Below, piece after piece: positions 42,658 through 54,638 of a DNA stretch of 64,000 nt. The stretch's first letter is position 1. Every line of letters begins with the position of its first letter. The translations under genes and the position numbers were made by a program. This stretch comes from Diploptera punctata (lineage: Eukaryota; Arthropoda; Insecta; Blattodea; Blaberidae), in the NCBI GenBank assembly GCA_030220185.1, contig JASPKZ010004204.1:246001-310000 (forward strand), written 5' to 3'. The notes under the pieces were generated by a model, which saw only the letters and a list, made by a program, of their open reading frames with translations, was not told the origin of the DNA and searched no databases.

Positions 42658-43175
42658 TAATTATTTTATTTATATAAAGATTTTTAATGTTTACATATCT
42701 TTCTGCGCCTAAAGTTTTATTTTTCTTTCTCCACTCATCTCTATCCATCCACTCCATGTCCTCCAGTCCTCTTGTTTTCATTCCAGTTTTTATTTCTTGC
42801 ATCCACGAGTTTCGAGATCTTCCTATCCTTCTTCTTCCAGGTGGACATAATTCTAATGTTTTCCTGGGTAACCTTTCCTCATGCATTCATCGTACGTGCC
42901 CATACCAATTTAATTGCTTATATTGTATATAATTTACTGTTTGATGTCTAATATTCATTTTTTCTCGTGTGACAGTAATTCTTATTTTTTCTAATTTGGA
43001 ACACCTTGCTGCTCTCCTCAAGAAATCCACTTGCATCAACATACGTTCTTGTTCTATGTTTCTGATGAATTTCCAAACCTCAGCTCCATATGTGACATTA
43101 CTTCTCACTATTGAATTATATATTTGTAACTTATTTTTTCTGGTTATATGTCTGTAACATAAGACTCCATTCATA
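42606..43175 (-). pseudogene. LINE family 3, C-terminal end with ATT-type tail
   Basis: Minus strand: TRKNKLQIYNSIVRSNVTYG, then VDFLRRAARCSKLEKIRITV, LNWYGHVRRM, a small shift near 42887, then GRSRNSWMQEIKTGM and EDMEWMDRDEWRKK, ending NLYIN before a pure ATT run (42607-42655, as complement) that forms the 3' tail. It shares the tail type and the tripeptide order with 53105-53732. Confidence 0.8.
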
Positions 43176-43241
43176 ATAATATAATAGTAATTATAATAAC
43201 AGTAATAGTAATTTTACAAAATAGTGAACGATATAAGTAAC

Positions 43242-44063
43242 TTACTTACTTACTTACTTACTCACTGGCACTATCGAACCCGTAGGTTCATGGCCGCACG
43301 GACATAAGCTCTCCATACATCCCTATCCTGAGCTAATGGTTTCCAATCATTCCCTGTATAATCTACTTCCCTCAAATCATAGTTAATGTTGTTCTCCCAC
43401 CTCATTTTTGGTCTACCAACTGGGCGTTTTCCTTCTGGCTTTCCTACAAGAAGTTTCCATGCACGTCTTTCATTCCCCATACGCGCAACATGTCCTGCCC
43501 ATCGCAGTCTACGGGACTTAACTGTTCTTATTATATCTGGCTTCCTATAAAGATCATGTAGTTCATTGTTATGTAGTCTTCTCCATTCACCTGTCTGTTC
43601 ATCTCTCTTTGGTCCAAAAATTTTCCTAAGAACTTTATTCTCAAATACTCGTAATCTCCTTTCCTCCCTTAAAGTAAGAGTCCATGTTTCGCACCCATAT
43701 AATATAACTGGTAGAATAATAGTTTTATATATTTTCAGCTTAACGTTTTTTGAAAGGAGTTGGGACATCAAAAGTCTCTGCAATGCATAATAGCACGCAT
43801 TTCCAGAATTGTGCCTATGTTTAATTTCTTTGTGCATCTCATTCCTATTTGTGATTATTGTTCCTAGGTATTTGAATTCAGCCAATTCCTCAAAATTTCC
43901 CTCATTTGTCATTAGCTGTCCATTTCCATTATATAATGTATTTCTACGTGTGACCATATATTTAGTTTTACTGATATTTACTTCCAGTCCTAATTTCTTA
44001 GTGTTACTCAATAGTGTGTGCGTGTTGGCCTTTAGTATCTCCTCGCTATCGGCCAGTAGTACT
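43242..44063 (-). pseudogene. RTE-like LINE copy E, open C-terminal ORF, 14-bp TSD
   Basis: The open frame runs from about 44063 to 43271: VVLLADSEEILKANTHTLL, NTKKLGLEVNISKTKYMV, YGCETWTL, RWAGHVARMGNERRAW and GKPEGKRPVGRP without stops. Ends in the AAGT tail (43242-43262, as complement). An exact 14-bp repeat ACGATATAAGTAAC lies at 43228-43241 and 44064-44077. The break lies just after motif C, so no catalytic RT remains. The lack of stops suggests a recent insertion. Confidence 0.92.
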
Positions 44064-44077
44064 ACGATATAAGTAAC

Positions 44078-44429
44078 GTTTAATATAATCTCTGCCATTT
44101 CATGTTGAATGGATTTGGTTTACTGGGAAACCTTCAAATCTTCAACTTTAATGATCACTTTTTGTTGTGTAGTCTAACTGTGAAGCCTTCAGCAAACGAA
44201 AAATAACAACTTGTGAAACTCTTAACGAAGACTGATTAAGTTTTTTTTGTTTACTTTTTCTCCTGGAAGAACACAGCTTCCCGTCTCGAAGAAACTATAC
44301 CTACGTCTGTAGCAACTCTAAACTTGCAACAGTTTTATCGAATGCATTCCAAATATAGCGATTCAACAACAATTCGATAATATTATATTTATTTGTACCT
44401 ATGACTAATCTTTCAAGAAGCCATTATAA
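44078..44429. other. AT-rich spacer
   Basis: No feature recognised. Confidence 0.4.
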
Positions 44430-45060
44430 TGACTATTTAACTCATGTCGCAAATGGTAGTCAATGATCAATCACGTTTCAATCAATTCTGTTTTACACCA
44501 ATGACAGTCGTTCTTCACCTCGCTCTTTATCGATTTCTCTTTATCAGCTCCTGCTTTTATAACAAAGAAAGCTCCTCCTTTTTTAATATTCTGAACAGGT
44601 TAGACCATTATTTTTCTCCAACAAATACATTGAATATAGCAAATAATGAATAGATTCAGTGGTTTTACTGAGTTGTTTATTCAAAATATAAATGATTAAC
44701 ATATAATGTTGATTATAATAGTTTGGTGTGTTTCATTATTTATCCACTAGAGTGCATTCTTACAATATTGCGATCCTAATTGGCAATAAATAATATGATC
44801 GAGTTGCAGTGAATATACATAACCTCACATTTCTAATTTGTTTTCAAACATCGCCGTTTACATTAACTATATATAAATATTTTAAAACACCGGTAACTAT
44901 ATTCAAATAATTATTGTTTAGTAAAGAGCTTAATTTTATTCATTAAATAGTCCTAACAAATGCCACTCTTGATTTCCAAATTCTCTATATAAATTCACTC
45001 CTCACTTCGTAAATCGTGAATTTATCGATAATTTGGAAGTCACTCGTGGTATTATTTATG
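44430..45060 (+). repeat. Unclassified interspersed repeat R1, copy 1
   Basis: About 630 bp shared with 57690-59010 (interrupted there by a mariner) and, in part, with 59185-59600. Landmarks: AGTCAATGATCAATCACG, AAAGAAAGCTCCTCC, TTACTGAGTTGTTTA, GAGTGCATTCTTACAATA, TGATCGAGTTGCAGTGAATA and CATCGCCGTTTACATTAA. No ORF, no clear termini. Confidence 0.75.
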
Positions 45061-45079
45061 AAAATTTATTTTCTCCCTA

Positions 45080-45388
45080 ATTACACTGAGCAACAAAAAA
45101 TAAACTTTTTTTTTGTCTCAGAAAGAAAAATGTGTGATTCTGATAGCATTTTGTCTCCTGAATTGAAATGTGATATCGGTTTTTATCCATCACGCAAGTT
45201 TTCCGAGAGACAGGCATTTGTAATTTCAAACACATTAATATTTTCTACATTCGTAACTACACAATATTCGAAAATTCAGACTCACCTAGAAAGTAAGAAA
45301 TGACGATTTTCTGCTATATTTCGCCTGTGGAGCATACCTCTTTATAGTCCAACAATAATGGGCCAGCATATTAGGATTCCATTTGCCT
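45080..45388 (+). repeat. Unclassified repeat R2, copy 2
   Basis: Starts TTACACTGAGCAACAA and ends ATTAGGATTCCATTTGCC, matching 21088-21395 over its whole length. It begins 20 bp after R1 ends. Confidence 0.7.
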
Positions 45389-45488
45389 GAATATCTTATA
45401 AATTCAATCGAAATGGTAAGATTTAAGATAAAAGAAAACAATTAAAATGATTGAATTGAACATAAAATTATTAATCACTTTGAATATA

Positions 45489-45839
45489 TGTCCACCGCTG
45501 TGATCTCGAGGTAGCGTGCTGCGTTATCACGCAGCGGGCCTGGGTTCGATCCCCGCTCGGGACAGTTTTTCTGGGTAAGTATTTTATCGGGGTTTTTCAT
45601 CACCTGTAAGACAAATGTCAGGAAAACTTTAAGGCCCAAATGGTCCCCGAAATCATATGGCCATCGCAATCATCATCATTCATATTCATCTTATCATCAT
45701 CATCCTTCATCGGTGTTGAAAGCAACGGGAAGCTACCACACCTATAATTCCCTAGTAAAGCTGCAAAGCATAGCATGAAAATGCTATGATTGCTGTGAAA
45801 GACCTGCCTTCGGGCAGAATTATTAGATGGATGGATGGA
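45489..45839 (+). mobile_element. SINE1 copy, near full length
   Basis: Head GTCCACCGCTGTGATCTCGAG with B box GGGTTCGATCCCC, body to GTGAAAGACCTGCC and GGGCAGAATTATTAG, then GGAT repeats. Flanks TTGAATATA (45480-45488) and TTGAGTATA (45840-45848) form a TSD with one mismatch. Confidence 0.9.
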
Positions 45840-45848
45840 TTGAGTATA

Positions 45849-46060
45849 ATCTTGAAGACTTAAAATTCAGTTCTACCAAATTTAATTGCTTCCTTTAATG
45901 CATTTTATATATATTTTGTTTAAATTTAAGATTGAGAAATTGATATATATATATGTGTGTTTTTCTAACTACATGTAATAAACGTTTCTAATATAAATTA
46001 AATTTATGACATAATATTTGTATTTATATAGGCCTATTTATATGTTTTTTTTTAATTTGT
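45849..46060. other. AT-rich spacer
   Basis: No feature recognised. Confidence 0.4.
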
Positions 46061-46061
46061 C

Positions 46062-46167
46062 GACATTGGCATCTTTTAAAAGAAATCTAAATTTATATTT
46101 GCTCTAATATTACCCAGTGTAAGGTATATATATTAATTGGTGTTTCTCGTACAATTTATCATATTTA

Positions 46168-46201
<34 letters not shown>

Positions 46202-46401
46202 GTTATTATCGTATCATTATTGTTATTACCCTATAAAATGTTGTTTGTACATGCAATTTACTTCGCTATATTTATTGTATATTTAACTGTTTTTAATTAG
46301 TATAGTGTATATCTATATTTGTCAAATATTTATTTGTATTTGTACTGGTTGAGTAGAAGAGAGGGCCTTATGGCCTTAACTCTGCCAGAATAAATAAAGT
46401 A

Positions 46402-46436
<35 letters not shown>

Positions 46437-46437
46437 T
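46062..46437 (+). pseudogene. CR1-like LINE 3' end
   Basis: Starts in TLASFKRNLNLYLL and a stop near 46110, identical in protein to the copy at 36815-37266, then 3'UTR with GAGGGCCTTATGGCCTTAAC, AATAAATAAAG and an ATT run to 46433. RTE-like copy F is inserted directly next to it. Confidence 0.75.
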
Positions 46438-46451
46438 AAAGCTGAAATATA

Positions 46452-48783
46452 CTTACTTACTTACTCACTGGCACTATCAAACCCGTAGGTTCATGGCCGC
46501 GCGGACATAAGCTCTCCATACATCCCTATCCTGAGCTAATGCTTTCCAATCATTCCCTGTATAATATACTTCCCTCAAATCATAGTTAATGTTGTTCTCC
46601 CACCTCATTCTTGGTCTACCAACTGGGCGTTTTCCCTCTGGCTTTCCTACAAGAAGCTTCCATGCACGTCTTTCATTCCCCATACGTGCAACATGTCCTG
46701 CCCATCGCAGTCTACGAGACTTAACTGTTCTTATTATATCTGGCTTCCTATAAAGACCATGTAGTTCATTGTTATGTAGTCTTCTCCATTCACCAGTCTG
46801 TTCATCTCTCTTTGGTCCAAAAATTTTCCTAAGAACTTTATTCTCAAATACTCGTAATCTCCTTTCCTCCCTTAAAGTAAGAGTCCATGTTTCGCACCCA
46901 TATAATATAACTGGTAGAATAATAGTTTTATATATTTTCAGCTTAACGTTTTTTGAAAGGAGTTGGGACATCAAAAGTCTCTGCAATGCATAATAGCATG
47001 CATTTCCAGAATTGAGCCTATGTTTAATTTCTTTGTGCGTCTCATTCCTATTTGTGATTATTGTTCCTAGGTATTTGAATTCAGCCACTTCCTCAAAATT
47101 TCCCTCATTTGTCATTAGCTGTCCATTTCCATTATATACTGAATTTCTACCTGTGACCATATATTTAGTTTTACTGATATTTACTTCCAGTCCTAATTTC
47201 TTAGTGTTACTCAATAGTGTGTGCGTGTTGGCCTTTAGTATCTCCTCGCTATCGGCCAATAGTACTACATCATCAGCATAAACTAACAGCTTATTAATAC
47301 CATTCAGTTGTAAGCCTTCCTCATTCTCTAAAGATTTAATGGCATGCTCTAGTACAAAATTAAATAGTAGAGGAGATAGTGCATCTCCTTGCTTCAACCC
47401 ATTCTGGATTTCAAAAGTGTCTGAAAACTGTTTGCCTACACGCACCCTACTATTTGAGCCATTTAGACACATTCGTATAAGTCTAACTAACTTTTTAGGA
47501 ATTCCGAACTCCAGCAGGATACTATATAACTTCTCCCTCTTAATTGAATCATATGCTTTTTTTGAAGTCTACATATAGTTGATGTACAGTGCCATTATAT
47601 TCCCATTTCTTTTCTAAAATCTGTCTTATACTAAAAATCTGATCTGTTGTAGACCTGTTTCTTCTAAATGCACATTGATGATCTCCTAGAATGTCATCAA
47701 TGTAGGGAGTAAGTTTGCTTACTAATATATTTGTAAGAATTTTGTATGAAGTTGAAAGTAATGAGATGCCCCTGTAGTTGTTGCAATCAGTTTTATCTCC
47801 TTTCTTATAAATTGGTACGATAATTGATTCCTTCCATTCATCTGGAAGAGCTTCTTTTTCCCAAATCATACTAAGCAACCAGCGTATTTTGTCTATCAAT
47901 TTTTCTCCTCCTGATTTTATGAGTTCTGCTGGGATCTCATCTGAACCTGATGCTTTATACATCTTCAATTTTTCAATCGCCATTTCAACCTCTAATGCAC
48001 TTGGCTCTGCGACTAGCATTTCTGCTGTCTGTAACTTATCCTCCTCAATGTCCTGTTCTGTATGTACATTTAATAGCTGATTAAAGTAACTTTTCCATCT
48101 ATTTAATATACTCCTAGAATCTGCAATCATATCCCCATTTTCATTTCGAATTATGTTTGTTCTAGCCTGAAACCCTTTCTTCTCTATACTAATTCCCTGA
48201 TATAATTCTCTAATGTTCCTATTTTTTGCATTCATTTCAAGATCATTAATCTTCTCTCTCAAATATTCCCTCTTTTTACTCTTTAGTAACTTAGTGGTTT
48301 CCCGTCTAATACTACCCAATTGCTCTAAATTTACCTCATTTGGCTCGTGTAACCATTTAATTTTTGCTAGTTTTCTTTTCTTTACAATGTCGGCACATTC
48401 CTCATCAAACCATTTCTTGTTTTGCCTCTTTTTTAAAGAACCAATGCTTTCTGATGCTGACAATTTAATAGTATCTCTTATAGCCTCCCATTCTTTATTT
48501 ATATCAGGTTCTTCTTCGTTTGCCACATTGTCATCTGAAGATTCCAGTACTTCAAATCTATTAGCAATTTTGATTTGGTATTCTTGCCGCATTTCATCAT
48601 TTTTCAAGTTTTTTAATTCATATTTTACAGAATCATCTTTAGCATTCGTTCCTCTCATAAGTGATAGCCGTTGTCTGATTTTCACTCTGACCAGATGATG
48701 ATCCGAATTGCAGTCTGTCCCTCTAACTGATCTAATATCAATGATGCTACTGTGCCAGCGTTTATCCACTAATACATGATCTA
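46452..48783 (-). pseudogene. RTE-like LINE copy F, longest copy, one frameshift
   Basis: About 2.33 kb. The frame begins in the end of an APE-type endonuclease (LDHVLVDKRWHSS, then RGTDCNSDHHLV, the last catalytic His motif), continues through a linker and RT fingers (SGSDEIPAELIKSGGE, NYRGISLLSTSYKILTNIL, FRRNRSTTDQIF) to VDFKKS, where one extra T in a seven-T run (47557-47563) shifts the frame. It resumes at 47472 with SRVRVGKQFSDTFEIQNGLK, YADD, NTKKLGLEVNISKTKYMV, YGCETWTL and the tail. The 14-bp TSD AAAGCTGAAATATA is at 46438-46451 and 48784-48797. The 5' end of the endonuclease is missing. Confidence 0.93.
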
Positions 48784-48797
48784 AAAGCTGAAATATA

Positions 48798-49165
48798 AAT
48801 GTTTTAAATTAAAAGAAAAAATGCTAAATGTTTAAAATGAAAATAAAAATTATGAATCATTTAGGGTAGAACAAATACTAGCCTATGCAAACTATATTGA
48901 TATAATTAATAGGTCTGAAATTAACGTGAAGCAAATACTCTTATGAATACAAAACTCAGCCAAAAAAAAAATGGACAAAACATAAATTATGAGAGAATCA
49001 AATATATAACTACCAATGAAATGGTTAGTACAGGAAGAACTAAACAACATAATATATCAGGGAATAATATGTGATCAGCGCATAGCCTCGATTAAACTTC
49101 TTGTAGGGAAGTAAAGTACAATATATTTGGATGAAGAAGGTCGGTTAAATTTTACTCAGAGCCAC
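48798..49165. other. AT-rich spacer
   Basis: No feature recognised. Confidence 0.4.
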
Positions 49166-49169
49166 TAAT

Positions 49170-49320
49170 TTGGCTTGAAGTTCTTTTACGAGCCGGAAAT
49201 CTTCAAACATGAGATCCACGGTTTAACGTCCCTCCCGGAGGACTTGTCTATTGACTTTTCCATCTTAATAATCCATCGACCTCGCCCGGGTTTGAGTCCG
49301 CGATCTTCGGGACCAAAGGA
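49170..49320 (-). mobile_element. SINE2-like fragment
   Basis: Minus strand: CGAAGATCGCGGACTCAAAC (B box damaged), GGTCGATGGATTATTAAGATG, CCTCCGGGAGGGACGTTAAACC, ending in AAGATTTCCGGCTCGTAAAAG. Confidence 0.6.
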
Positions 49321-49366
49321 AAAGAACACAAGAGCATAGAGATAGACTCGTTATTTATACTAGTAT

Positions 49367-49675
49367 CCATAGTAATTCTGCCCGAGGGCAGGTCTTTCAC
49401 TGCAATCATAGCATTTCCAAGCTATGCTTTCAGCTTTACTAGGGAGTTGTAGGTGTGGTAGCTTCCCGTTGCTTTCCACACCGGTGAAGGATGATAATGA
49501 TGGCCATATGATTTCGGGGACCGTTTCGGCCTTAACGTTTTCCTGACATTTGTCTTACAGGCGAGGAAAAACCCCGATAAAAATCTTACCCAGAAAAACT
49601 GCCCCCGACCGAGGATCGAACCCGGGCCCGCTGCGTGACAAGGCAGCATGCTACCTCGAGACCACAGCGGTGGAC
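49367..49675 (-). mobile_element. SINE1 copy with 11-bp TSD
   Basis: Reverse orientation, head GTCCACCGCTGTGGTCTCGAG ending at 49675, B box GGGTTCGATCCTC, body, CACCGGTGTGGAAAGC, and GGGCAGAATTACTATGG at the 3' end near 49370. TATACTAGTAT at 49356-49366 and 49676-49686. Confidence 0.92.
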
Positions 49676-49739
49676 TATACTAGTATAATGAATTAAATAT
49701 CACGTGTATATCTGCTTTTTATAAAATAATGTTGAATAC

Positions 49740-49910
49740 CGGCTCGAGCGTATCTCTGTGATCGAGTGGTAGCATTATTGATTGATATTCAAATAGGCTA
49801 GTTTCATCCCCTATACAAAGGAGTTACCTGGACGAGATTTCACTAGGATATTTCAACACCTGTAAGACAAATGTAAGAACTTTTAAGGGCCAAATAGTCT
49901 CCTAATACCA
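49740..49910 (+). mobile_element. Diverged SINE1-like fragment
   Basis: CTGTGATCGAGTGGTAGCAT resembles the SINE1 head, and CACCTGTAAGACAAATGT with GGGCCAAATAGTCTCC matches the SINE1 body. The B box is unrecognisable. Confidence 0.5.
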
Positions 49911-50745
49911 TGGTACCCATCAAATATAATCATCTAATCGTGTTCGCCATGTTTAGTATGAAATGTTGGTGTTGTTTTTGGAGATGGCTCCGACATTGAG
50001 TTGATCATTCATCCAGAGAAGCCCTCCATATTCTTATGTCGTCAAAATGTATGTATTTGATCCAAATTTAAAAATCCTCTCCTAATAGGTAGTGTCTCTC
50101 TTCGGGTCTAGAGGCGCGAATCATGTAAAAATACGTACAAAGGGAGAGCTTAAATTAAGGAAGATAGATAGATAGTTAGAAAATACCAGACCATTAAAGA
50201 GTACCTTGATTAATTTTGCAAAAGAAGAAAATTAAAATAATAATTGAGAAGATAGGACAATATTAATATTTCTATTTTATTCTTATATTTGTCTCTCTTT
50301 ATCTTTTTTTTTAACCTTCCCCTTTGTACTTTTACATGCTCCAAGCCAACCAGACCTTAAAAGAACACGAACTCTAGAAAGAGGATTTATAACTCTATAT
50401 CACATACACACTTTTTTGACCATACAAGAATATGAAGGGCCTCTCTGGATTAGTGAACAGCTCAAGACTTTGACCACCTCCGAGACAACACGAAAATTCG
50501 AGATAGGACACAATTCATGCATGCATTGATTCATTCAATCATACTATTTAAAAAACGTATATAATATGCATGATTGTGAAGACCAGAAGATGTTGGGGAC
50601 AATTTGGAAATGGAAAACCTACGTCAAAACTATAATGGATGATAGGAATTTGGAAGAGGGAGATTGGAATGATAGAGATAAATGGAAACTGAAGACGGCA
50701 AACCTATAAGTGGGGGAAAGCCAAAGAAGAAGAAGAAGAGGAAAT
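49911..50745. other. AT-rich stretch, possible worn SINE pieces
   Basis: A segment near 50020 (GAGAAGCCCTCCATATTC) resembles one near 50435 on the same strand, which suggests a common decayed repeat. No gene. Confidence 0.3.
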
Positions 50746-50749
50746 GATT

Positions 50750-50878
50750 CCAACATTTGTCTTACAGGTGAGGAAAACCCCGAAAAAATCTCACACAGGA
50801 AACTCGTCCCTATTGGGAAACGAACCCGGGGCCGCTGTGTACGAGGCAACCACGTTATCTTGAGATCACTTGAGATCA
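50750..50878 (-). mobile_element. SINE1-like partial copy
   Basis: Minus strand: CTCAAGATAACGTGGTTGCC and GGGTTCGTTTCCC (B box), then GTGTGAGATTTTTTCGGGG, CCTCACCTGTAAGACAAATG. It ends abruptly at 50750. Confidence 0.7.
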
Positions 50879-50897
50879 ACTTTAATACCTGTATACT

Positions 50898-51067
<170 letters not shown>

Positions 51068-51462
51068 TATTATCATCATCATTATCGTTATTATGAAGCA
51101 AGTATAATTTCTATATCAAAAATTTAAATTAAATATTTCAGACTGAAAAGTAGACAACAATTTTGGTTAGCTTTAATAAAGGTGAGGTATCAATGCAACT
51201 GGAAATTGTTTTCCCTACATTCCTATAGCGTCAGACACACGTGTTTCAAGTAAATGCTGCTAGTTCTGTTTAGTGTGGAGAGTGGATATCTCACAATAGA
51301 ATATTTTATATGAATTGCAACCCAGCAAACTGTTGCTACACGAAGTTGTCGACATCGGTATGGTGTGGGGGCGTGAGAAATATATAGGGAATCCGTGAGA
51401 ATCCTAGTAGGGACTTTTCTTTTCTCCCAACAATTGCCCAGAGTCCGACAGGATATAAAACT

Positions 51463-51464
<2 letters not shown>
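51068..51464. other. AT-rich spacer
   Basis: No feature recognised. Confidence 0.4.

Positions 51465-51553
<89 letters not shown>
51465..51553. repeat. CT dinucleotide microsatellite
   Basis: 89 bp of uninterrupted TC repeats. Confidence 0.97.
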
Positions 51554-51556
<3 letters not shown>

Positions 51557-52769
51557 ATAGGGTTGGGGATCCCGATACTCCCCCTAGTCGTGACTATTAG
51601 CTTTAGAAGTTGCTGTTAATATATCTCTCTACTGTTTACAACATTGTAACATTATGGTGAAGACTAGCCCATTGTCTGTTGCTGGAATAGTTCCCCAAAA
51701 CGATTTGTTTTCTGTGACGGATATACGCTATCAATCACGTTTCCTTCTCTTAACTTCCTCTACTATTTTTACTGTTTATTCATCTCTTTTTTTTTTTGTC
51801 CGCAGTGTTCTACATTTTGATATGTTTAATGGAAATGTCTCTATTTTTATAGGTCAAGAGAAAATGTTTCGGTTTTTTTATTCGTAGAGTATTAGAATAA
51901 TGCACATTACATTATAAATCTTACTTGTGTCTTCTTTTTCTTCACGATCGTAGCTTAGTCTCTGGTTTGTAGGTACTTTCACATATCCCACTTCATCCGG
52001 GTCTACACTCTAATTCAATCCAGGAAGTTACTGTGTGTTTGGAATAGGGAACCGGATTGCCATTTTAATAGTATTTTCTTGAGAAAAATCCTTAAATACA
52101 ACTGAAGTATGAAACACAGCAGGTACACGGTTGTAAGTTGTAACCGTCCAAGTCACCCCACCTTAAAATATATGTATATTTGATTAAAATATTCTCGAAG
52201 AATTTGAAGCTAATATATTAATAAATTTATTGTTTTAAAAATATTAATAATTATTTATAAAAAAACATTTACCACTTGTAACTCGTGCGGACCTGTACTA
52301 TCCTGTGTGAAAGTGTCGACTCTCATATTTACTATAAAACTAGTTTGCATGCCATAAAAGAAAAGCTACGTTTTTTAATGTATATTACATAGATTTTAAA
52401 AAAAAGTACTGCTAAGCTTCCCCCTCCTCCCCTCCCTAAACAAACAAATACCCTATATTATGAGTTTGGCTACATTTATCCCTGTACGTAGGGGGACACT
52501 GGCGTAGCCCGTAAGGTCTGTAGTAACGTCCTGGGTTAAATTAGAGTGTAGCACTCTCACAACCTGCCGGGAGATGAATTTTAAACTTTTGGACCACACA
52601 AATACATTTTTTATGCACACAAGAGCATGTAGGGCATCCCTGAATGAGTTACCAGTTCAATGCAGGGAATCTCCAACACAACACAAACATTAAAATGAAA
52701 CACACCTTTCAATAATAAATTTGTACTAAATGTGGCGAATATGTTAATAATGATTATTATGGCCAGATT
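51554..52769. other. AT-rich stretch without genes
   Basis: A possible worn SINE head lies at 52500-52560 (GGCGTAGCCCGTAAGGTCTG, then GTCCTGGGTTAAAT). Nothing else is supported. Confidence 0.35.
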
Positions 52770-52900
52770 ATATTCGTGAATCATTTGAAACTTAACGTTT
52801 CGTAATATTTGTATTGTAAGTGGGGGCAAAATCCCGAAGAAAAATAACGCGACTAGGAAACCTAACCCGACCGGTAATCGAAACCAGGACAACTGCGTAC
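52770..52900 (-). mobile_element. Old SINE1-like copy
   Basis: Minus strand: GTCCTGGTTTCGATTACCGG (B box), GGTTAGGTTTCCTAGTCGCG, TTATTTTTCTTCGGGATTTT, CACTTACAATACAAAT. High divergence from the other SINE1 copies. Confidence 0.6.
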
Positions 52901-53057
52901 GATTAATATAATTTCATTAATCTGTCCCTTTTTCCATCTTCTATTTCTTAGTTTGTAAAAGTAACGTAATGAAAATTGAGTTTACAACATATTCAATAAT
53001 AGAACTGAAATATTGCTACGTATTAGTCCTCGTTATATTTTAAGTTTTTTCATTCAT

Positions 53058-53058
53058 G

Positions 53059-53102
<44 letters not shown>
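53058..53102. repeat. ATT trinucleotide microsatellite
   Basis: About 45 bp of ATT repeats immediately before a LINE family 3 fragment. Confidence 0.95.
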
Positions 53103-53104
53103 GA

Positions 53105-53675
53105 ATTTTAGTATCTAGGAGTAAAAGTAGATAAAGAAGATAAACAAGAAAGTGATATTAAGAACAGAATAATTGAAGGTAGAGTAATAACAGCAATGAT
53201 GAATGGAACAGACATGTAACCAGAAAAAATATGTTACAAATATAAATAATTAAATTGTGAGAAGTAATGTCACATATGGAGCTGAAGTTTAGAAATTCAA
53301 CAAAAACTTAGAACAAAAACTTATGTCGATAGAAATGGATTTCATAAGGAGAGCAGCAAAATTTTCAAAATTAGAAAATAATAAGAAATACTGTCATATG
53401 AGAAAAAATGAATACTAGATATTCAATAGTAGATTATATAAGACATAAGCAATTACATTTGTATGGGCACGTACGGCGAATGTAAGAAGAAAGGTTACCC
53501 AGAAAAACATTGGAACTGTGTCCACCTAGAAAAATAAGGGAAGGAAGACCTCGAAACTTATGGATGCAAAACATAAGAACTGGAATGAGAACAAGACGAG
53601 TGGAGAAGGAAAATAAAACTTTAGGCACAGAAATATGTGTAAACCTTAAAATCTGTATATAAATAAGTAAATAAA

Positions 53676-53730
<55 letters not shown>

Positions 53731-53732
53731 GT
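53105..53732 (+). pseudogene. LINE family 3, C-terminal end with ATT tail
   Basis: Fragments in broken frames: YLGVKVDKEDKQES, VRSNVTYGAEV then a stop, EMDFIRRAAKFSKLE, MNTRYSIVDYIRHKQL-like residues, LYGHVRRM, CPPRKIREGRPRNLWMQ. An ATT run follows (53679-53732). A SINE2 copy is inserted in the tail. Confidence 0.75.
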
Positions 53733-53737
53733 TATTA

Positions 53738-54105
53738 GTAGTTATGCTCCTTGCCTCTAGTCCCGAGGGTCGCGGGTTCAAACCCGGCCGAGGTCGTAAG
53801 ATATTTTTAGGATGGACAAATCCAAGGAGCAAGTCCTCCGGGAGGGACTTCAAGCCGTGGGCCCTGAGTCTGAAGATTTTCAGGCTTGTAAAAGATCCTT
53901 AAGGCCTCTAAGCAAAATTTACCGAATTTTCCCGTCTTAGTACTACCTTGGTTTCCTAGATATCAGCATGAGGCGGAACGCTGTTCACGGTCCACTCAAA
54001 TGATATCTATACGGAAAGAAGTGTAACTAAATTCGTATGGTTAATTTTCTTCCCTATAGGGGGAGAGCGCCTAAATCTCTGTTAAGGGAAACATGGGATT
54101 ACATG
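53738..54105 (+). mobile_element. SINE2 copy inserted in an ATT tract
   Basis: TAGTTATGCTCCTTGCCTCT head, B box GGGTTCAAACCCGG, then TTTTTAGGATGG, CCTCCGGGAGGGACTTCAAG, GGCCCTGAGTCTGAAGATTT, GCATGAGGCGGAACGCTG and the 3' end GAGAGCGCC, TTAAGGGAAACATGGG. ATT repeats lie on both sides (53679-53732 and 54113-54176), so it split one microsatellite. Confidence 0.88.
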
Positions 54106-54112
54106 ACAAGAT

Positions 54113-54120
54113 TATTATTA

Positions 54121-54176
<56 letters not shown>
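54113..54176. repeat. ATT trinucleotide microsatellite
   Basis: About 64 bp of ATT repeats with one GTT, right side of the SINE2 insertion. Confidence 0.95.
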
Positions 54177-54179
54177 GAC

Positions 54180-54627
54180 AATCCGAAGTTGTGTAATGAA
54201 AGATTTAGTTGAGGAGGCCTGCCAATTCAGATACAATTTAATATTTTCAACGTTTTGACAAATATATATGTATGTAAATTTGGTAACGGTCACGGGCGTC
54301 TGATGGAAGGGACAGACCACGCCCGTGTCCCGGCTGCGTGTCATTACCAAGGTCCGACAAATGAGTGAAACTTGCGTAGACTTGGGTACATGTAACGAGT
54401 TGTGGACTCATCACGCGTAAATGTCGTGTTGAAGCGAAATTACTGTAGTGAGGGTTGTACCCGGCGGTCGTTTGGTGGTTCAATAATGTGGGCTATTAAT
54501 TATGACATCCATACAAGATGTATAACACACCACTTCATTGTAATGAATGTGGCTTCATTCAATGGACACTGCAATTGCAACAAAGAAAATAAATACATGG
54601 TTAACTTTAATAATTTCACTATACGTT
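54180..54627. other. Unassigned stretch
   Basis: Somewhat higher GC near 54290-54470 but no recognised gene or repeat. Confidence 0.35.
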
Positions 54628-54638
54628 TTACTTGGAGA

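Noticed and set aside
48213..48698. 161-codon plus-strand ORF inside copy F
   Set aside because: Antisense shadow of the RTE-like coding region.
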